The notes: generated by a model not told the origin, from the sequence alone. A DNA stretch of 64,000 bases from Trichosporon coremiiforme (GCA_039545355.1 BCJJ01000015.1:806001-870000); one strand, 5' to 3'; positions 21,455 to 32,979 are shown, numbered from the stretch's first letter. Numbers and translations are program-made.

Positions 21455-22084
21455 CGGACACACAGCGCGAGCGCACATTTGGATGTGTAGGAGGCGAGGT
21501 TGCGACGACGCGGTGAAGTGCCAGGGACAAAGATAGCGCGATTGCACACACGATGATGGTGTGGTGAGATATGACAATGCCAGGCTCGCATCGGTGGTCG
21601 ATCAATCGAGTTGCCTTGTTCGATCAGCGAGAAAGGCTTGGAGTGCGGTCAGCTGCCGATCAGTTTAGTGTCACTGGAGACTGAATTCGCAAGAGTATGG
21701 GTCGTGCATGAGCAGCTACCGTATCCTTCAGCGAGCGAGTTCGCTGGCGACAGTTGACGACTCCACACACTCGATCTTCCGTCGTCCGATCTCGTCGGAC
21801 ATACGAGCCGTCTCGCACACACGTCGCACGGACACCAAGCCTGCACAGCATTCCGAGAGCTCTCACATCAGATCCATGGTGGGAACGTCAGTCTCCTCAT
21901 TCAGCATGCCTCAGCCAGTCCTGTAGAGTACGAGCAACATTACAAGATCAGGCGCGTTCTAAAACCCCGTAAATCACGGAGACACGCCACACCGCATCCT
22001 CCACCCACTCGACCTTCGCGAAAACCTGTCCTCCAGACTCCCTCTTCGATTCTCAAGACCCATGCTTCGCGCACAGCGTTAAAA
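21089..22084. other. Gene-poor region with G tract
   Basis: Upstream region of the long disordered gene. Apart from short direct repeats (GATTAATGATCGTGATGAT) near 21205-21240 and the G tract, nothing is recognised. Confidence 0.5.
21386..21454. repeat. 69-bp uninterrupted G tract
   Basis: A pure G run on the plus strand (C on the minus), about 300 bp upstream of the long disordered gene start. It could form quadruplex or i-motif structures, or be an artefact of base calling or gap filling. Confidence 0.9.
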
Positions 22085-22191
22085 AGGTCACGACGGGGAT
22101 CGAACCCGCAATCTCCTGATGTACTTGAATCCCCGAGATGAGCTCAGATAAAGAGTCGTAGTCAGACGCCTTGCCATTGGGCCACGCGACC
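22085..22191 (-). tRNA. tRNA-Arg(ACG), 35-nt intron
   Basis: Acceptor GGTCGCG pairs with CGTGACC, the T arm is GCGGGTTCGATCCCCGT, and the anticodon loop is CTACGA...A with anticodon ACG (22158-22160). The intron occupies 22121-22155, the standard position after base 37. Mature length is 72 with U73. The body is identical to the other copies in this window and closely resembles yeast tRNA-Arg(ACG). Confidence 0.93.
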
Positions 22192-22527
22192 GATAAAAAC
22201 TGTGCGCGAGGCTTGGAGACGGCGCCGCCCGCCCGGGTGCGAGAGCACGTGGCAGCCATCAAAGGGAGTATCTGTCATGAGTGCAGTAGGATAAAGAGGA
22301 TGATGCAGACGATGGTGCAAGGAAAGGAGTGAGCGATGAGTGATGAAAGTCGAGCTGCAGAAGGGGCGCAGTGTGGGGCGTAGTGCCAAACTAAAAAGCC
22401 TCCGACGCTTATCAGACGCCGATAAGATACCAAAACATCTATACTCACTGCTCTCGCTCATTTCCCTCTTGTCCTAAATGCTGTCGAACTCCAATTCGAA
22501 GCGCGCCTAGCAGAAAACAACGCAAAA

Positions 22528-22611
22528 AGGTCACGACGGGGATCGAACCCGCAATCTCCTGATGAACTCCGAAAATCGTAGTCAGACGCCTTGCCATTGG
22601 GCCACGCGACC
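22528..22611 (-). tRNA. tRNA-Arg(ACG), 12-nt intron
   Basis: Same 72-nt body as the other copies; intron 22564-22575. The upstream flank ends in TTTCAACA, shared with the copies at 31462 and 62035, and lacks the -52 box. Confidence 0.93.
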
Positions 22612-24249
22612 TGTTGAAAGTTGAAGGGGACGACAGGGCCAAACCACGCGCCCAGCAATTTCGAACGCTGTAAGGTGGGACACAGCTGGATCTCTCTGGG
22701 GCCTGCTGCGAGAGACAGAACAACGAGAAGGTGAGGCGAGAAGACAATGAGGTGCAAGGACAAATAGGAAAGATACACTCACCTTTGAACCTTGACAGGA
22801 AGGAGGTCGAGGCGGAGAGTGTTAGTCGATCCTTCTGAACCAAGCCAGAGCGAACGTGGAGCGTCCTGAGGGTAGGGGAGGAAACTACGGTCACGCTGTG
22901 CTGGGCAGTGGCAAGAGAAGGTGGTTGTTATTGACGAACGGCCATTACAACCGTACGTCTCCCATCGTCTCTCGAGGAGGCACCTGGATGTCAGCTCATA
23001 TTGCGCCTCACGACAACCTACCCGGTGAAGTTGCTGAGTTGTGACGAACAACTTGACGGCAAGGCATGAATGAAGGCAGGCGGTGATGCGGATGATGAGA
23101 GCTGAGAGGGCGGAGTTGACGTGGAGAGCAATGAGAAAGACGAGGAAGACACATCTGAGGGCGGAGGGCTGCTGTGAACGTCTTGTGGGACCAGATCAAG
23201 TGTCACGACGTCCCCCCCCTCCCCTCCTTTCGCATCACGCCCCCCCGGTTGCTTCTCGTCTGCGCCTCGGCATTGTTCCACCTGTTCCTGTTTCAGCGCC
23301 TCACCGCGAAACGTCAGTCTTCTGAATCGACTCTGTTCAGCTGTTTGGAATTGAATGGGGTTGATCATCACGTGACGACCGGAAGAGATGCGGACCCGAT
23401 ACACGGGCAATGAGGAAAGATGACGCGCCGGTCTCAGACGATGTCGACAGTTCTGTGCTTCTCGTGTGCCCCAGGCACAACGGCGACTTCCAGCGCTCAG
23501 CCAGCAGCGAAAGCCCCTTCTGTTGATCCTGCTGGAATTCGATCGAATACCAAACAACACGGAGAGCTGCACCCATAGAGAGATTCTGGTTGGAGGGTTG
23601 GTTGAGCCGTTGCAACACGCGGTGGGCGATGTGCAGTTGCTTGCGCAGATCAGGAATCGGTTATTCGGGAGGAAACGAATGACAGAGGGGCTGGCGGCGA
23701 GTTGTCAAGGAGGGGCTTGTTATGCACCAGTCAGTCTCGGGGCCGCGTTCGGCGGGATGAGGACGTTGGCAACGATGACAGAAAAGGTCAAATGGACGAT
23801 GTGAAACGCAGACAAGATCGAATGAGAGGCATAGATGGTCCGAGGAACCGAGGGTTGAGGACACAGGGAAGAAGTCAATTAGACGCCGGAACAGCGCATT
23901 TAGGCGAGTGAACCGAGGCCGAGCCCTCCACTCTCGCGGTTCGGGCAAGTCACAAGCGGGGCCAGAGGGGTGGGGCAACGGGGAGGTGGCTATAGAGCGA
24001 GGCTGATCCTAAGCTTCTGGTTCCATTTCTGGTGCACAGACCGCGCGCCGAGGCCCTCAGGCCCTCCAAGTGACGTTCTTGCTCACTGTAGCTTACAGCA
24101 CTGTCTTTGACCTCCACACCTCCACTTCCCACTCCCCCCTGACCGTCTTCTGGCGCCCCGACTTTTGGTCAACATCCTCTTTTCGACTTGTCCTTGATCA
24201 TTATCTCGCTACAATCGCCTCTTGGCCACCTGGTCATCCTCATTACCCC
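22612..24249. other. Gene-poor region upstream of Zn2Cys6 regulator 1
   Basis: No coding sequence could be supported on either strand. The last about 200 bases form the pyrimidine-rich leader of the regulator. Confidence 0.5.
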
Positions 24250-26237
24250 ATGTCCTCCACTTCACCAAACTCTCCGCCAAAGCGCGACCTGGAACCTGCA
24301 TCCGCAAACAACCAGCCGAGCTCGAGCTCGAGCTCCGCACCACCGCCGAAGCGCACACGCTCCAGGAACGGCTGCCTTGTCTGTCGTGCACGCCGCATCA
24401 AGTGCGATCTCGGTGAGCTATTGGGTCGTTGAGTTTCAGCTGACAGCATTAGAGCGACCAGAATGCCGTCGCTGCATCAACTACTCGGCGCAATGCGTCT
24501 ACCCCGTCAAGAAAGCGTTTGACCCAAAGGCCGTCGACGCCGCCCTCGGCAGCAGACACAACCGCCCGTCCAACATGGCCGCGACAGCTGCTGCGTACCA
24601 GGATAACTTCCTTCCTCCGCACCAGACACCTTCTCCTCCACTGAACCAGATTGACCAGCTCAGCCAGGCTGGTCCCTCACACGACCAGGGGCCGTTCCGC
24701 AACTCGTCGAGCCACCTTCCTCCGCGCGCCGACCGCAGGCGCCTGCTCGACTCGGTGCAGCCGCTGGAAATGGTACATGCGCTGTTTCGCAAAACGAAAA
24801 TGGGCAACTACTTCAACAACCCGAACATCTCGCCTCCAGAGTTCCTCAGCCATGCCTTCCCCGAACCCGAGGACCTGAAGTGCCTTGCGCATGCGTTCAG
24901 CTACGCGCTCAGTATCACGGTCATTGATGAGGACCACAACCCGTGGATCGAGCACCTGGCACCGATGTTCCTGTTCCCGTCTGGAGAAGCGCCGTTGAGC
25001 GTGAGCGCCCTGAAGTACTCGATGCTTGCCATTGGAGCGACCCACTTGAGCTTCTTCGAAGCCGCCGCCAGGTCGAGCGAGGCCGAACACACGCTTGAAC
25101 TCTCGAAGCGCTACCGGCACACCGCGCTCGGCTTGCTGCGGCAAGCCCGCAGAACGCCTGGTGAGCTGGGGCACGACGCCTTCCTCGCGGCAAGTCTCAT
25201 GATTGTCGACAACGATGTAAGCTCGCAAGATGTCGTATATCGGAGCTGACAAAAGATCCTGGCCGCGAACGTCTCCTGGCGTGAGCCTCTTCGATATGCC
25301 AAGGCGGCTATAGCACACCGTGGTGGCGCCGGGAATCTGCTCTTCGGGCGCGACTGGCGTCAATATTGTCGACGAGGCGTTGATGCGTTCTTGGACGGTA
25401 TCAAGCCTCCACCGCCTGCGCGCCGATACCTTATCGAGCACGCAGTCATGCACGACCTTCTCTCGTGCTTCTCGACGGGCGACCCGCCCACAGTGCTGGA
25501 CCAGGATTCGTCGTGGTGGGAACTTCTCGGAACGACAGGCTCAACGGATCGGGAGGTGAGTGGCTTGCGGGTCTGGAGCGCAATGAGGCGTTTGTGGCTG
25601 ACCGCAGTGGGAGAGCCTCGAGTCATTGGTTGGGTTCGACCGGTCAATGGTTCGGTTGGCTGCCACCGTCCTGACGTTGTACTCGCGCTGGCGCAAGTTC
25701 GAAGCGCACTACCGACCACTGAACGAGCTCGATCCCGCCGTGTCGCTGCACAGCCCGGCTGCGATGGAGCGTATGGAGCTGTCGCGTCAGCTGACCAACG
25801 TTCAGGTTGAGATGTCCACGTGGCGCTCGGAGGCACCTGCTCGTTACATGGCGCCGCGCACGATGATCGGCTCGATGACGCTCTGGCACGGGATGCAGAT
25901 CATCTTGCTCCGCGACATGCAGAAGCGCGGTCGTGACGACGCCGATGTGCAATCGAGCGCGTCGGCGATCCTGGAGCTCTGTATCGAAGTCGGTGACAAG
26001 GTCGAGTTCTTGAACTGGAGTCTGATCGTCGCCTGCTCGGTGCTTTTGGATCTCGATAAGCGCAACGTTGCCCGCGGCGTCATGAAGACATTCGCGTACC
26101 AGTGCTGTCACGAACTCGAAGTCTCGCGCGAGATCATCGAGGAGATGTGGAAGCGTATCGATCAAGGGTACGACGACGAGAGTTCGAACTGGCGTGAGGT
26201 TGCAATTGAGATTGGTCGGCCAGCGATTATCGGTTAG
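24250..26237 (+). CDS. Zn(II)2Cys6 transcription factor 1
   Basis: Fungal binuclear zinc-cluster regulator. Exons 24250-24412, 24453-25216, 25256-25555 and 25608-26237 give 618 residues; introns are 40, 39 and 52 nt with CTGAC-type branch sites. The cluster is complete only after splicing intron 1: Cys42-X2-Cys45-X6-Cys52-X6-Cys59-X2-Cys62-X6-Cys69, with basic RARRIK between Cys45 and Cys52. A Ser/Pro-rich N-terminus precedes it and nuclear-localisation-like PPKRTRSR sits at 32-39. Residues about 160-600 form the helical middle homology region (LFRKT, YSMLAIGATHLSFFE, ARRTPGELGHDAFLAASLMIVDND). Target genes cannot be inferred; the next gene downstream on the same strand is a copper amine oxidase. 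Confidence 0.88.
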
Positions 26238-27316
26238 TCATAATGATAAGCATAGAGAGATTGTAAGATACAAGATACAAGGTACAAGATACAAGATACA
26301 AGATAGCCGTCTTGGGGATATACAGCTTAGACTTGGAACCGGCGTGTGGGAACCTACCAGCGGCCTGATCTCGGTGAACCATTTTCCGATTTTGCTCTCG
26401 TGGCCCCATAGCGGTAACCAAAGGGCACTACCACCAACTCATGGCCCAGTATCTAGTCGGTACAGCCGGTATCGCAGCGATAGCAGGACGGGCGATGGGA
26501 GATATGGTAGCGAGCTCGGGTGATGCGAGCGAAGCGGAGTATCTAGTCCCTCTCCACCACTGAGAGCGCTGCACGTGACTCACGAGCGCCGATGCGAAGT
26601 TCGGATGAGGCGAACTTAGGGTCAACCGAGGTCCGTTGTCGGGTGACGCCGAGTGGAATGCGGTACCATGATTGGGGGCGATGGCAGCAAGGGCGGGGGA
26701 GGCACAGGGTGGAGCGCTGTGAAAACGTGCCAGACTTCCCAATTCGACGTGCAAGATTGCGGTTATCGCGGCTCCAGAGCACGGCGCCAGCACCCGGTAC
26801 ACACGGCGACACATCCGTGCCAGCGGACGAACCTTCTCACCCCAGAGCCACGGCAGTACCTCGGGACATCCAAGATGGTAGCTCCTGATACGCGGCTCTC
26901 GTCTAGCCCGCCTGGCGGATCCTCGAGTCTCGCGTGATACGAGGCTGAGCGCACGCTGACTCAAGCCTGCCTTCGCTTCGGACTGGGCTCGCACGCCTGT
27001 ACGCCCAACCAGCTCCCCCTATCGATAAGTCGAGCGGGTACCAATCAACCTCCGTCTGAAGCTCGGGTTTTGCGCGATCGGTCCTTGATCACCCCCCACT
27101 GTCCCTTACGTCCCCGCACCACATGCCCACATGACGGGTCCGGCTTCGCAAGCTTTCGTACCTCGGCTTGCCCACTCACATCGCATCGCCAGGTGACCAC
27201 CCGAGACAGACCCCCCACACCGGTGTGAAAAGATACATAAGACCGAACCCCGCACCGCTCTTACATTTCCTCCACATTCGCTCTCTTCACTACCACCACC
27301 ACATAGCGAGCACACC
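26238..27316. other. Intergenic: regulator 3' flank and amine oxidase promoter
   Basis: No gene seen. A heptamer repeat lies directly after the regulator stop, and a CCACCACCACAT leader sits before the amine oxidase start. Confidence 0.55.
26266..26306. repeat. 7-bp tandem repeat (GATACAA)n
   Basis: About six head-to-tail AGATACA units, one with a G substitution, begin 29 bp after the stop codon of the regulator and so probably lie in its 3' UTR. Confidence 0.8.
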
Positions 27317-29479
27317 ATGTCGAAGAGCGACTCTCTGTCCGCCGCGACGGCCGGCCTGTCGATCAGCGGAGCCGGCGGCCCCCAAGCCGCGCGCTCCACG
27401 CAGGGCTACCACCCCCTCGACCCGCTGTCGAAGGATGAGGTCCGCGCCGCGACCCACGCGATCAAGCAATACGTCGACGCCCAGGAGAAGGGCGAGCACC
27501 GTTTCTGGTTCAAGAGCATCCAGCTGATCGACCCGCCGAAGGCTGTCCTGGCCCCGTGGCTCGACCGGTGGCACCAGGGACTTCCCGTGCAGCGCCTGCC
27601 CAGGCGCGCCGAGTGTCTCGCCGGTGTCAAGCGTCCCGACTCGACGAGCTGGTACGAGTTCTACGTCTCGCTCGACGGTGAGGCCAAGGTCGAGCGCGCT
27701 GTCCAGTGCCCGACCGATCTCCACGTTCCCCCTGACATGGCCGAGATGCTCGCCGCCGAGGAGGCTCTCCTGAAGCACCCCGAGTTCCTTGCTGCCATCG
27801 AGAAGCTCGGCCTCCCGAAGCACTGGAAGGTTGTCGCCGACGGATGGATCTACGGTGCCGACGACTTTGAGCGCAAGAACCGCTACACCCCCTTCATGGT
27901 CTACGCCAACACGAACGGCAACCCCGACTCGTGCCACTACTCTGCCCCCCTTCCCCTCGTCCCCGTCATGAGCTCGGACGACTTCTCCCTCGTCCGCATC
28001 GACTGGACGCCCATCTTCGGTACCGGCGAGAAGACCTTCCTCGACCTCAAGGAGCCGTTCCCTTGGCACCTGTACGAGAGCAACGAGTACGACCCCGAGC
28101 TCCTCGTTGCTTCGGGCACTCAGCTCCGCCAGGACTTGCGCCCTTACCGCGTCATCCAGCCCGAGGGCGCCTCGTTCTCGCTCGAGGGCCGCGTCCTCCG
28201 CTGGCAGAAGTGGAGCATGCACATCGGCTTCAACTACCGCGAGGGTCTCGTTCTCTCCGACATCCGCTACGACGGCCGCAAGACCTTCTACCGTCTGTCC
28301 GTCTCGGACATGACTGTGCCCTACGGCGACCCCCGTGCTCCCTTCCACCGCAAGCAGGCGTTCGACCTCGGCGACGTCGGCGCGGGCCTGACAGCCAACG
28401 AGCTCAAGCTCGGCTGCGACTGCCTCGGCGAGATCCACTACCTGGACTTTGACCACCTCGACGTCAAGGGCGACGCGCAGACGCTTCAGGGCGTCGTGTG
28501 CATCCACGAGCAGGACGACGGCATCGGATGGAAGCACACCAACTACCGCACCGGCCGTCCCGCGGTCACGCGCTCTCGCATCCTGATCCTGCAGACGATC
28601 CTGACGGTTGCCAACTACGAGTACATCTTCAACTGGCGCTTCGACCAGGCTGCCGCTGTCCACCTCGAGATCCGCGCGACCGGTATCCTCTCGACCGCCG
28701 CGATCCTCCCGGGAGAGCTCTCGCCGTACGGCAATGTCGTTTCGCCCGGCGTCCTCGGCACGAACCACCAGCACCTGTTCAGCATCCGTATCGACCCCGC
28801 CGTCGACGGCCACAACAACACGGTCGTGCAGGAGGATTCTGTCCCGATGCCCTTTGACGCCAAGAACCCGCCCGAGAACAACAAGTGGGGTGTCGGCTAC
28901 ACCGTCGAGAAGACGCCCATCACTCGCTCGGGCGCTGCCGACGCTGCCCCGCACAAGAACCGCGTGTTCAAGATCGTGAACCCGAACGTGAAGAACCCCA
29001 TCTCGGGCAAGCCGGTGGGCTACAAGCTCGTTCCCGCGCCGAGCCAGCTCATGCTCGCGCACCCCGATTCGGTCCAGTACGCCCGTGCCGAGTTTGGCGA
29101 GCACCACATCTACGTGACCAAGTACAAGGACGGCGAGTACTACGCCGCGGGCAAGTACACGAACCAGTCGTACGGTAACGCGAAGGGCATGCGCTCCTTC
29201 GTCGGCCGCAACGACAAGACGGACAACGAGGACATTGTCGTCTGGCACACCCTTGGCCTCACGCACAATCCTCGCGTCGAGGACTACCCCGTCATGCCCG
29301 TCGAGACGCACATGATCTCGCTCAAGCCGTTCGACTTCTTCGGTCGCAGCCCCGCCATCGACGTGCCCCCCTCCACGCAGGCGTTCAACCAGAGCACTCT
29401 GTTCAAGGTCGCCAGCGAGGAGATTGAGGACAACGCCCCCGTCAACGAGGGCAAGGACAAGGCTTGCTGCAAGCTCTAG
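27317..29479 (+). CDS. Copper amine oxidase (TPQ), probably peroxisomal
   Basis: Oxidises primary amines to aldehyde, ammonia and hydrogen peroxide using copper and the self-made topaquinone cofactor. The frame is intronless, 720 residues, a normal length. The cofactor tyrosine is Tyr434 in TVANYEYIF, matching the NY(D/E) motif. Copper ligands are His484 and His486 in TNHQHLFS and a third His665 in VETHMISLKP. No signal peptide is seen. The C-terminus KACCKL ends in CKL, which fits the PTS1 consensus (S/A/C, basic, L) and suits a peroxide-producing enzyme. Methylotrophic yeasts use such enzymes to assimilate amine nitrogen. The long antisense open frame across this gene is a codon-bias shadow. 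Confidence 0.92.
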   Translation: MSKSDSLSAATAGLSISGAGGPQAARSTQGYHPLDPLSKDEVRAATHAIKQYVDAQEKGEHRFWFKSIQLIDPPKAVLAPWLDRWHQGLPVQRLPRRAECLAGVKRPDSTSWYEFYVSLDGEAKVERAVQCPTDLHVPPDMAEMLAAEEALLKHPEFLAAIEKLGLPKHWKVVADGWIYGADDFERKNRYTPFMVYANTNGNPDSCHYSAPLPLVPVMSSDDFSLVRIDWTPIFGTGEKTFLDLKEPFPWHLYESNEYDPELLVASGTQLRQDLRPYRVIQPEGASFSLEGRVLRWQKWSMHIGFNYREGLVLSDIRYDGRKTFYRLSVSDMTVPYGDPRAPFHRKQAFDLGDVGAGLTANELKLGCDCLGEIHYLDFDHLDVKGDAQTLQGVVCIHEQDDGIGWKHTNYRTGRPAVTRSRILILQTILTVANYEYIFNWRFDQAAAVHLEIRATGILSTAAILPGELSPYGNVVSPGVLGTNHQHLFSIRIDPAVDGHNNTVVQEDSVPMPFDAKNPPENNKWGVGYTVEKTPITRSGAADAAPHKNRVFKIVNPNVKNPISGKPVGYKLVPAPSQLMLAHPDSVQYARAEFGEHHIYVTKYKDGEYYAAGKYTNQSYGNAKGMRSFVGRNDKTDNEDIVVWHTLGLTHNPRVEDYPVMPVETHMISLKPFDFFGRSPAIDVPPSTQAFNQSTLFKVASEEIEDNAPVNEGKDKACCKL

Positions 29480-29607
29480 GCCGGAGCGAGCCGAAAGGCG
29501 AGCACAGGCGAGTAGTGAAAAGGCGATAGGGGCGAGACCAGTGTAAGAGAACAGCAGTTTAGTTTGTAACGACGAATGCAACGAAGGATTTCTGGACCTC
29601 GTACATC

Positions 29608-30445
29608 GTGTGCCCGTGTGCCACGGGGCGCAACGACTCTTATGCCGTGGCGATCGCTACTGGCACACTGATACGTCAACTAGCTGACCGCCTGGTTTAC
29701 TTTAAACACTTCGTTGACCTGCACTCTCGACTGTCATCCAGTGCAGGCCGCAACCACGACACAGGTAGCTGCGTACCTCCATCACGCAGCTGATACCAGC
29801 CACCGACTACGCTCCCTCGTCAAAGCGCTGCGAGCGGCCATGCGAGGTTCGCTACATAATCAGGGCTGTCTTAGCTGACTCACAGGCCCCTCAGGCGACG
29901 TCGGGGTATCTATCCGAGGCATCTAGCATCGTACGTGATTGGCGAGGGGAGCGGCACCCGCAGCCAGTGCGTCCTCAGCTATGAGCTAACTCCAGGAACT
30001 GGCAGACCACTACTTGTCCTGCGCAGTTGCTCCGTGGTCAGAGCGTCGTGTAAGAAGACAGCTCCAGCGAGTAGAGGATGAGCTGACGCGCAGCCTCTCC
30101 CTTGACACCGAGTTCTCTCTTCAATGCAACGCAGGAGTGCAATGTTTGGTGAGTACTCTCACATGATGTGGACTGGTTAGCTCGTAGGTGTCGGGTAGGG
30201 CAGACTTCTGTGCTCCACTCGTCACAGTCGGAGGGCAATGGAGCCGGTGCCAGACTGGGGGCGCTCGAGCAGACCGCTGTGCGAAACCTGACATGAAGCT
30301 TACCCACAGCCCGCCGCTTCGCACCTGCACATCTGGGTGTGGCAGTTGGCGTCCATCGTCTGAAGAGGAAAGGTCCTACGCTGTTAATAGATCCGCTTGG
30401 CTTGCGAAAGCCGACGACAGCGTGTTGTTTCACTCTGGGGAATAA
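29608..30445 (+). pseudogene. Multi-exon coding relic of unknown family
   Basis: Five coding segments join in one open frame through consensus-like introns: up to 29764, 29800-29846, 29886-29930, 29996-30148 and 30188-30445. Introns are 35, 39, 65 and 39 nt, mostly with branch site and AG (GCTGATACCAG, AGCTGACTCACAG, GCTAACTCCAG). The longest exon reads ELADHYLSCAVAPWSERRV followed by a Glu/Leu-rich helix, and the next begins VSGRADFCAP. No in-frame ATG was found at the 5' end and the last segment stops at TAA 30443-30445, so it looks like a truncated or decayed gene. Further intron-like AG sites (for example near 30520 and 30770) suggest it once continued to about 31.2 kb. No homologue is recognised. 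Confidence 0.4.
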
Positions 30446-31461
30446 GCCAGGTCAGCTTCCCATAGAGTCATGCCCTAGCTGACTCGCAGTTGGTGCCCAT
30501 GCCTGGCTACATATGCCAATGCGCATGACGTCGCGTTCACTCCAGTGTTGACCGCAACCGGGGAAGAGCGGTAGCAACAGGTGAGAGCTCTGTTCCACGC
30601 GTAGAATGTAGCGGACAACAGGTCTTGGTCGATCACGCTCGAACGGTGAGCTGAAAGATTCTCTGAGGGGAAGCAAACTCGCAGATCTGTAGAGCTTCTC
30701 TGCACTCCCTTGCGGCCGCGTCTCCTCGCGTGATGCGTCAGTAGACAGCTTTGCCTACGTTGTACCAAAGCTGACATGCAGCGGCGTACCCTCGCATCAC
30801 TCGATACCAGTCTCGACGTGTGTAGCTGCCGACCTCAGAATACGGGAACATAGCTGATCTCCAGATAGTCTGGGAATCGTCCTCGGTCTGTAAACCGAAC
30901 GTCCAAGGTCCGCTAAGAGACGACGGGGTCGCTCACGCTGACCTGCTCTTTCCGGAGAGCGGGCGTAGGTATGCTGAAAAGCCCCTGGCAATAGCTGGCA
31001 TTCAGAATGGCAAGCATCGCCTTCACCATTTGCATCTTGACACCTGACACAACAACGGCCCAGGTAGAAAGACGAGCTCTGCTCGTCAGAGCCTTCAGGA
31101 AGAGAGCTGAGGTGAGCTAGATACACTGCGGGCGTTTTAAGCTGACAGGCAGACGTCAGACGTTGTCCTCGTCCCGTTCGAGTGAAGCTGGCGCACAGCG
31201 CAAAAGCAGGATTCAATGCCTCTTTATCTGGTGGACAGCAAAACAGCTCCCAAGATAAGCTGTGAGCTTGCTGGACAAAGCTTATAGCCAGGTCGTAGCC
31301 CTCACAGGCTGTACGCCCCCAGTGGAAACCGCCGGTGTTGGGATATGGAAAAACGGGAATTAATTACTATTAGGCTGCTGGACCGCTTATATGCTAATTC
31401 CAACACGCCGGCATGGGTGCCGCGCCGATGTAGACCGGCAGCTGACGCTCGACTTTCAACA
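30446..31461. other. Region with intron-like signals, no defined gene
   Basis: Several GCTGAC...AG acceptor-like motifs occur, but no combination of exons stays open with confidence. It is probably the remainder of the relic to the left. Confidence 0.35.
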
Positions 31462-31544
31462 GGTCGCGTGGCCCAATGGCAAGGCGTCTGACTACGATTT
31501 GCTAGTTTATCAGGAGATTGCGGGTTCGATCCCCGTCGTGACCT
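31462..31544 (+). tRNA. tRNA-Arg(ACG), 11-nt intron
   Basis: Standard 72-nt body; intron 31498-31508. The upstream flank ends in TTTCAACA, and the gene is followed by a TTTTT terminator. Confidence 0.93.
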
Positions 31545-31930
31545 TTTTGACTCTATGCCTACGCTTAGGAGATGGGGTAGAGCGTGAAGGACGTCGTGAG
31601 GGGTGGAGAAGTGGAGCGGAGAGCGTAGAAGGGCGGGGTGCGAACGTGGCACCAACGTGAGTTTTTGCCATTTTTCGCCGCAGGCTGCGGACACAGACGG
31701 TCATCATTCGCTGACCACCGCGTGTAGAATGGGACCGTTCCAAAGCTATTCCACCCGGACGCTCCTGTTAAATGCGTCTATTGTCTAAGGGGGCTTGGGT
31801 ACATTCCGACGCCTCGTCAGCCCCTCATTACCTCCACCCGCTCCACCCGCGCCACCCAAAGATGTCCTCACCTGTCCGCACGTCCCCCCTTCCAAAACAC
31901 CAAAAGGTAGCACCTTTCGGCGCATTCGTG

Positions 31931-32010
31931 CTTCCCGTCGGAGAATCGAACTCCGATCTCCCGCGGTCTGTCATGACAAGCGAGCATACTAGCCGTTATA
32001 CGAACGGGAA
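31931..32010 (-). tRNA. tRNA-Asp(GTC), 8-nt intron
   Basis: Acceptor TTCCCGT pairs with ACGGGAA, discriminator G. The anticodon stem is CTCGC/GCGGG and the loop TTGTCA...C gives anticodon GTC. The intron is 31966-31973 (TGACAGAC on the sense strand). The T arm is ATCGGAGTTCGATTCTCCGA. GGCGCC lies 41-46 nt upstream of the mature 5' end. Confidence 0.9.
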
Positions 32011-32478
32011 CAGGCACGACGGTGTTCCCCAACGCCGGCTCGCGTTCGGCGGCGCCACGCCGAAGCCGAAGCGCTGTGCAGGACGGCAGAGGACAGTTGG
32101 GAGACAAAGAAGCACTGCTATGGAAAGACGGCCATTTCACCCAAACTAGTCGAGCAGAGGGTCTGTCAATCGATTGATGTGCAGAGGCATAGGGATCGGC
32201 ACTGACGGCAGTCGTCGGGCAGATATCACGCCGCTTTGTCTCTAACCACGAAATAGAGAGCACTCATCAACGGTTCAAGAACAGCCGACAGCATGACTGG
32301 AGCTCAAGGCAGTAACGTGCACCCCTGAAGCTGCAGCTTCCTGCCCCTCTCTCTCCATGAACTCAGCGGCTCAGGGTCCGGTCTGATGTACTCAGCCGTC
32401 TCCTCCTCCATCTCACCACATCCAATCACCACCGCAAGATGTTCCCCCACCCCTCTGGACGTCCGGAGCAGCAAAAGA

Positions 32479-32577
32479 GGCACCAACCGGGATTTGAACC
32501 CGGGACCACTTCCAAGGATGATTCATCCGGATCCTGAGAACCCGAAGGAAGTATGATAGCGACTACACCATTGATGC
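32479..32577 (-). tRNA. tRNA-Pro(CGG), 26-nt intron
   Basis: Acceptor GCATCAA pairs with TTGGTGC, discriminator C as usual for proline. The anticodon stem is CTTCC/GGAAG and the loop TTCGGG...T gives anticodon CGG followed by G37. The intron is 32515-32540. The T arm CCGGGTTCAAATCCCGG is perfect. Mature length is 73. Confidence 0.88.
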
Positions 32578-32683
32578 CAAACACGTTGAAGAGCGTCTTC
32601 GCAGTATCATAACGATCAAGCCGAATCGTCGATTTGTAGAAATCTAGGCTGCCGGGGGCCCAAGCAACGATGTTGCTCGTAGG

Positions 32684-32979
32684 GTGGCTAGACTTGAACT
32701 GATCAACAGAGAATGTGGTTGCATAGGATGGCCAGATGGCCACTTATATATCTACAAGCAGCTAGAGAACAAAGAGACTAGCTGCAAGCTATCGGAAGAT
32801 GTCGTACGATGTCGGGCGCCGAGGCCGGCGCCGAGAATGCGTGTAAGAAGCATGTTGAGCATGTTCTCAGCTAGAACAATAGAATCATTGAGAACGAGGG
32901 TGCTGACAGGATGTCGAACACCGGAGTACGGGCCGAGTGCCGTGAGGCACGTGGGAAAGAAATCACGTGATTTCCAACA
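32684..32979 (+). repeat. Dispersed repeat, copy 1 (beside tRNA-Pro)
   Basis: About 300 bp that match, in reverse orientation, the segment at 62165-62396. Shared blocks are CTACA(A/G)GCA(A/G)CTAGAGAAC, GTGTAAGAAGCATGT, AACAATAGAA and a 16-bp perfect palindrome GAAATCACGTGATTTC (32959-32974) near the right end. Differences are mostly transitions. It could be a small mobile element or solo terminal repeat; no terminal repeats or target duplication were identified. Confidence 0.7.

Noticed and set aside
22053..22894. Small open frames containing RVAQWQGV or VAWPNGKASDYD peptides
   Set aside because: These are translations of the tRNA-Arg genes, not proteins.
27290..29581. Minus-strand open frame of about 763 codons across the amine oxidase
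   Set aside because: It is the exact antisense of a complete, motif-bearing enzyme gene; strong GC3 bias keeps the reverse frame open.
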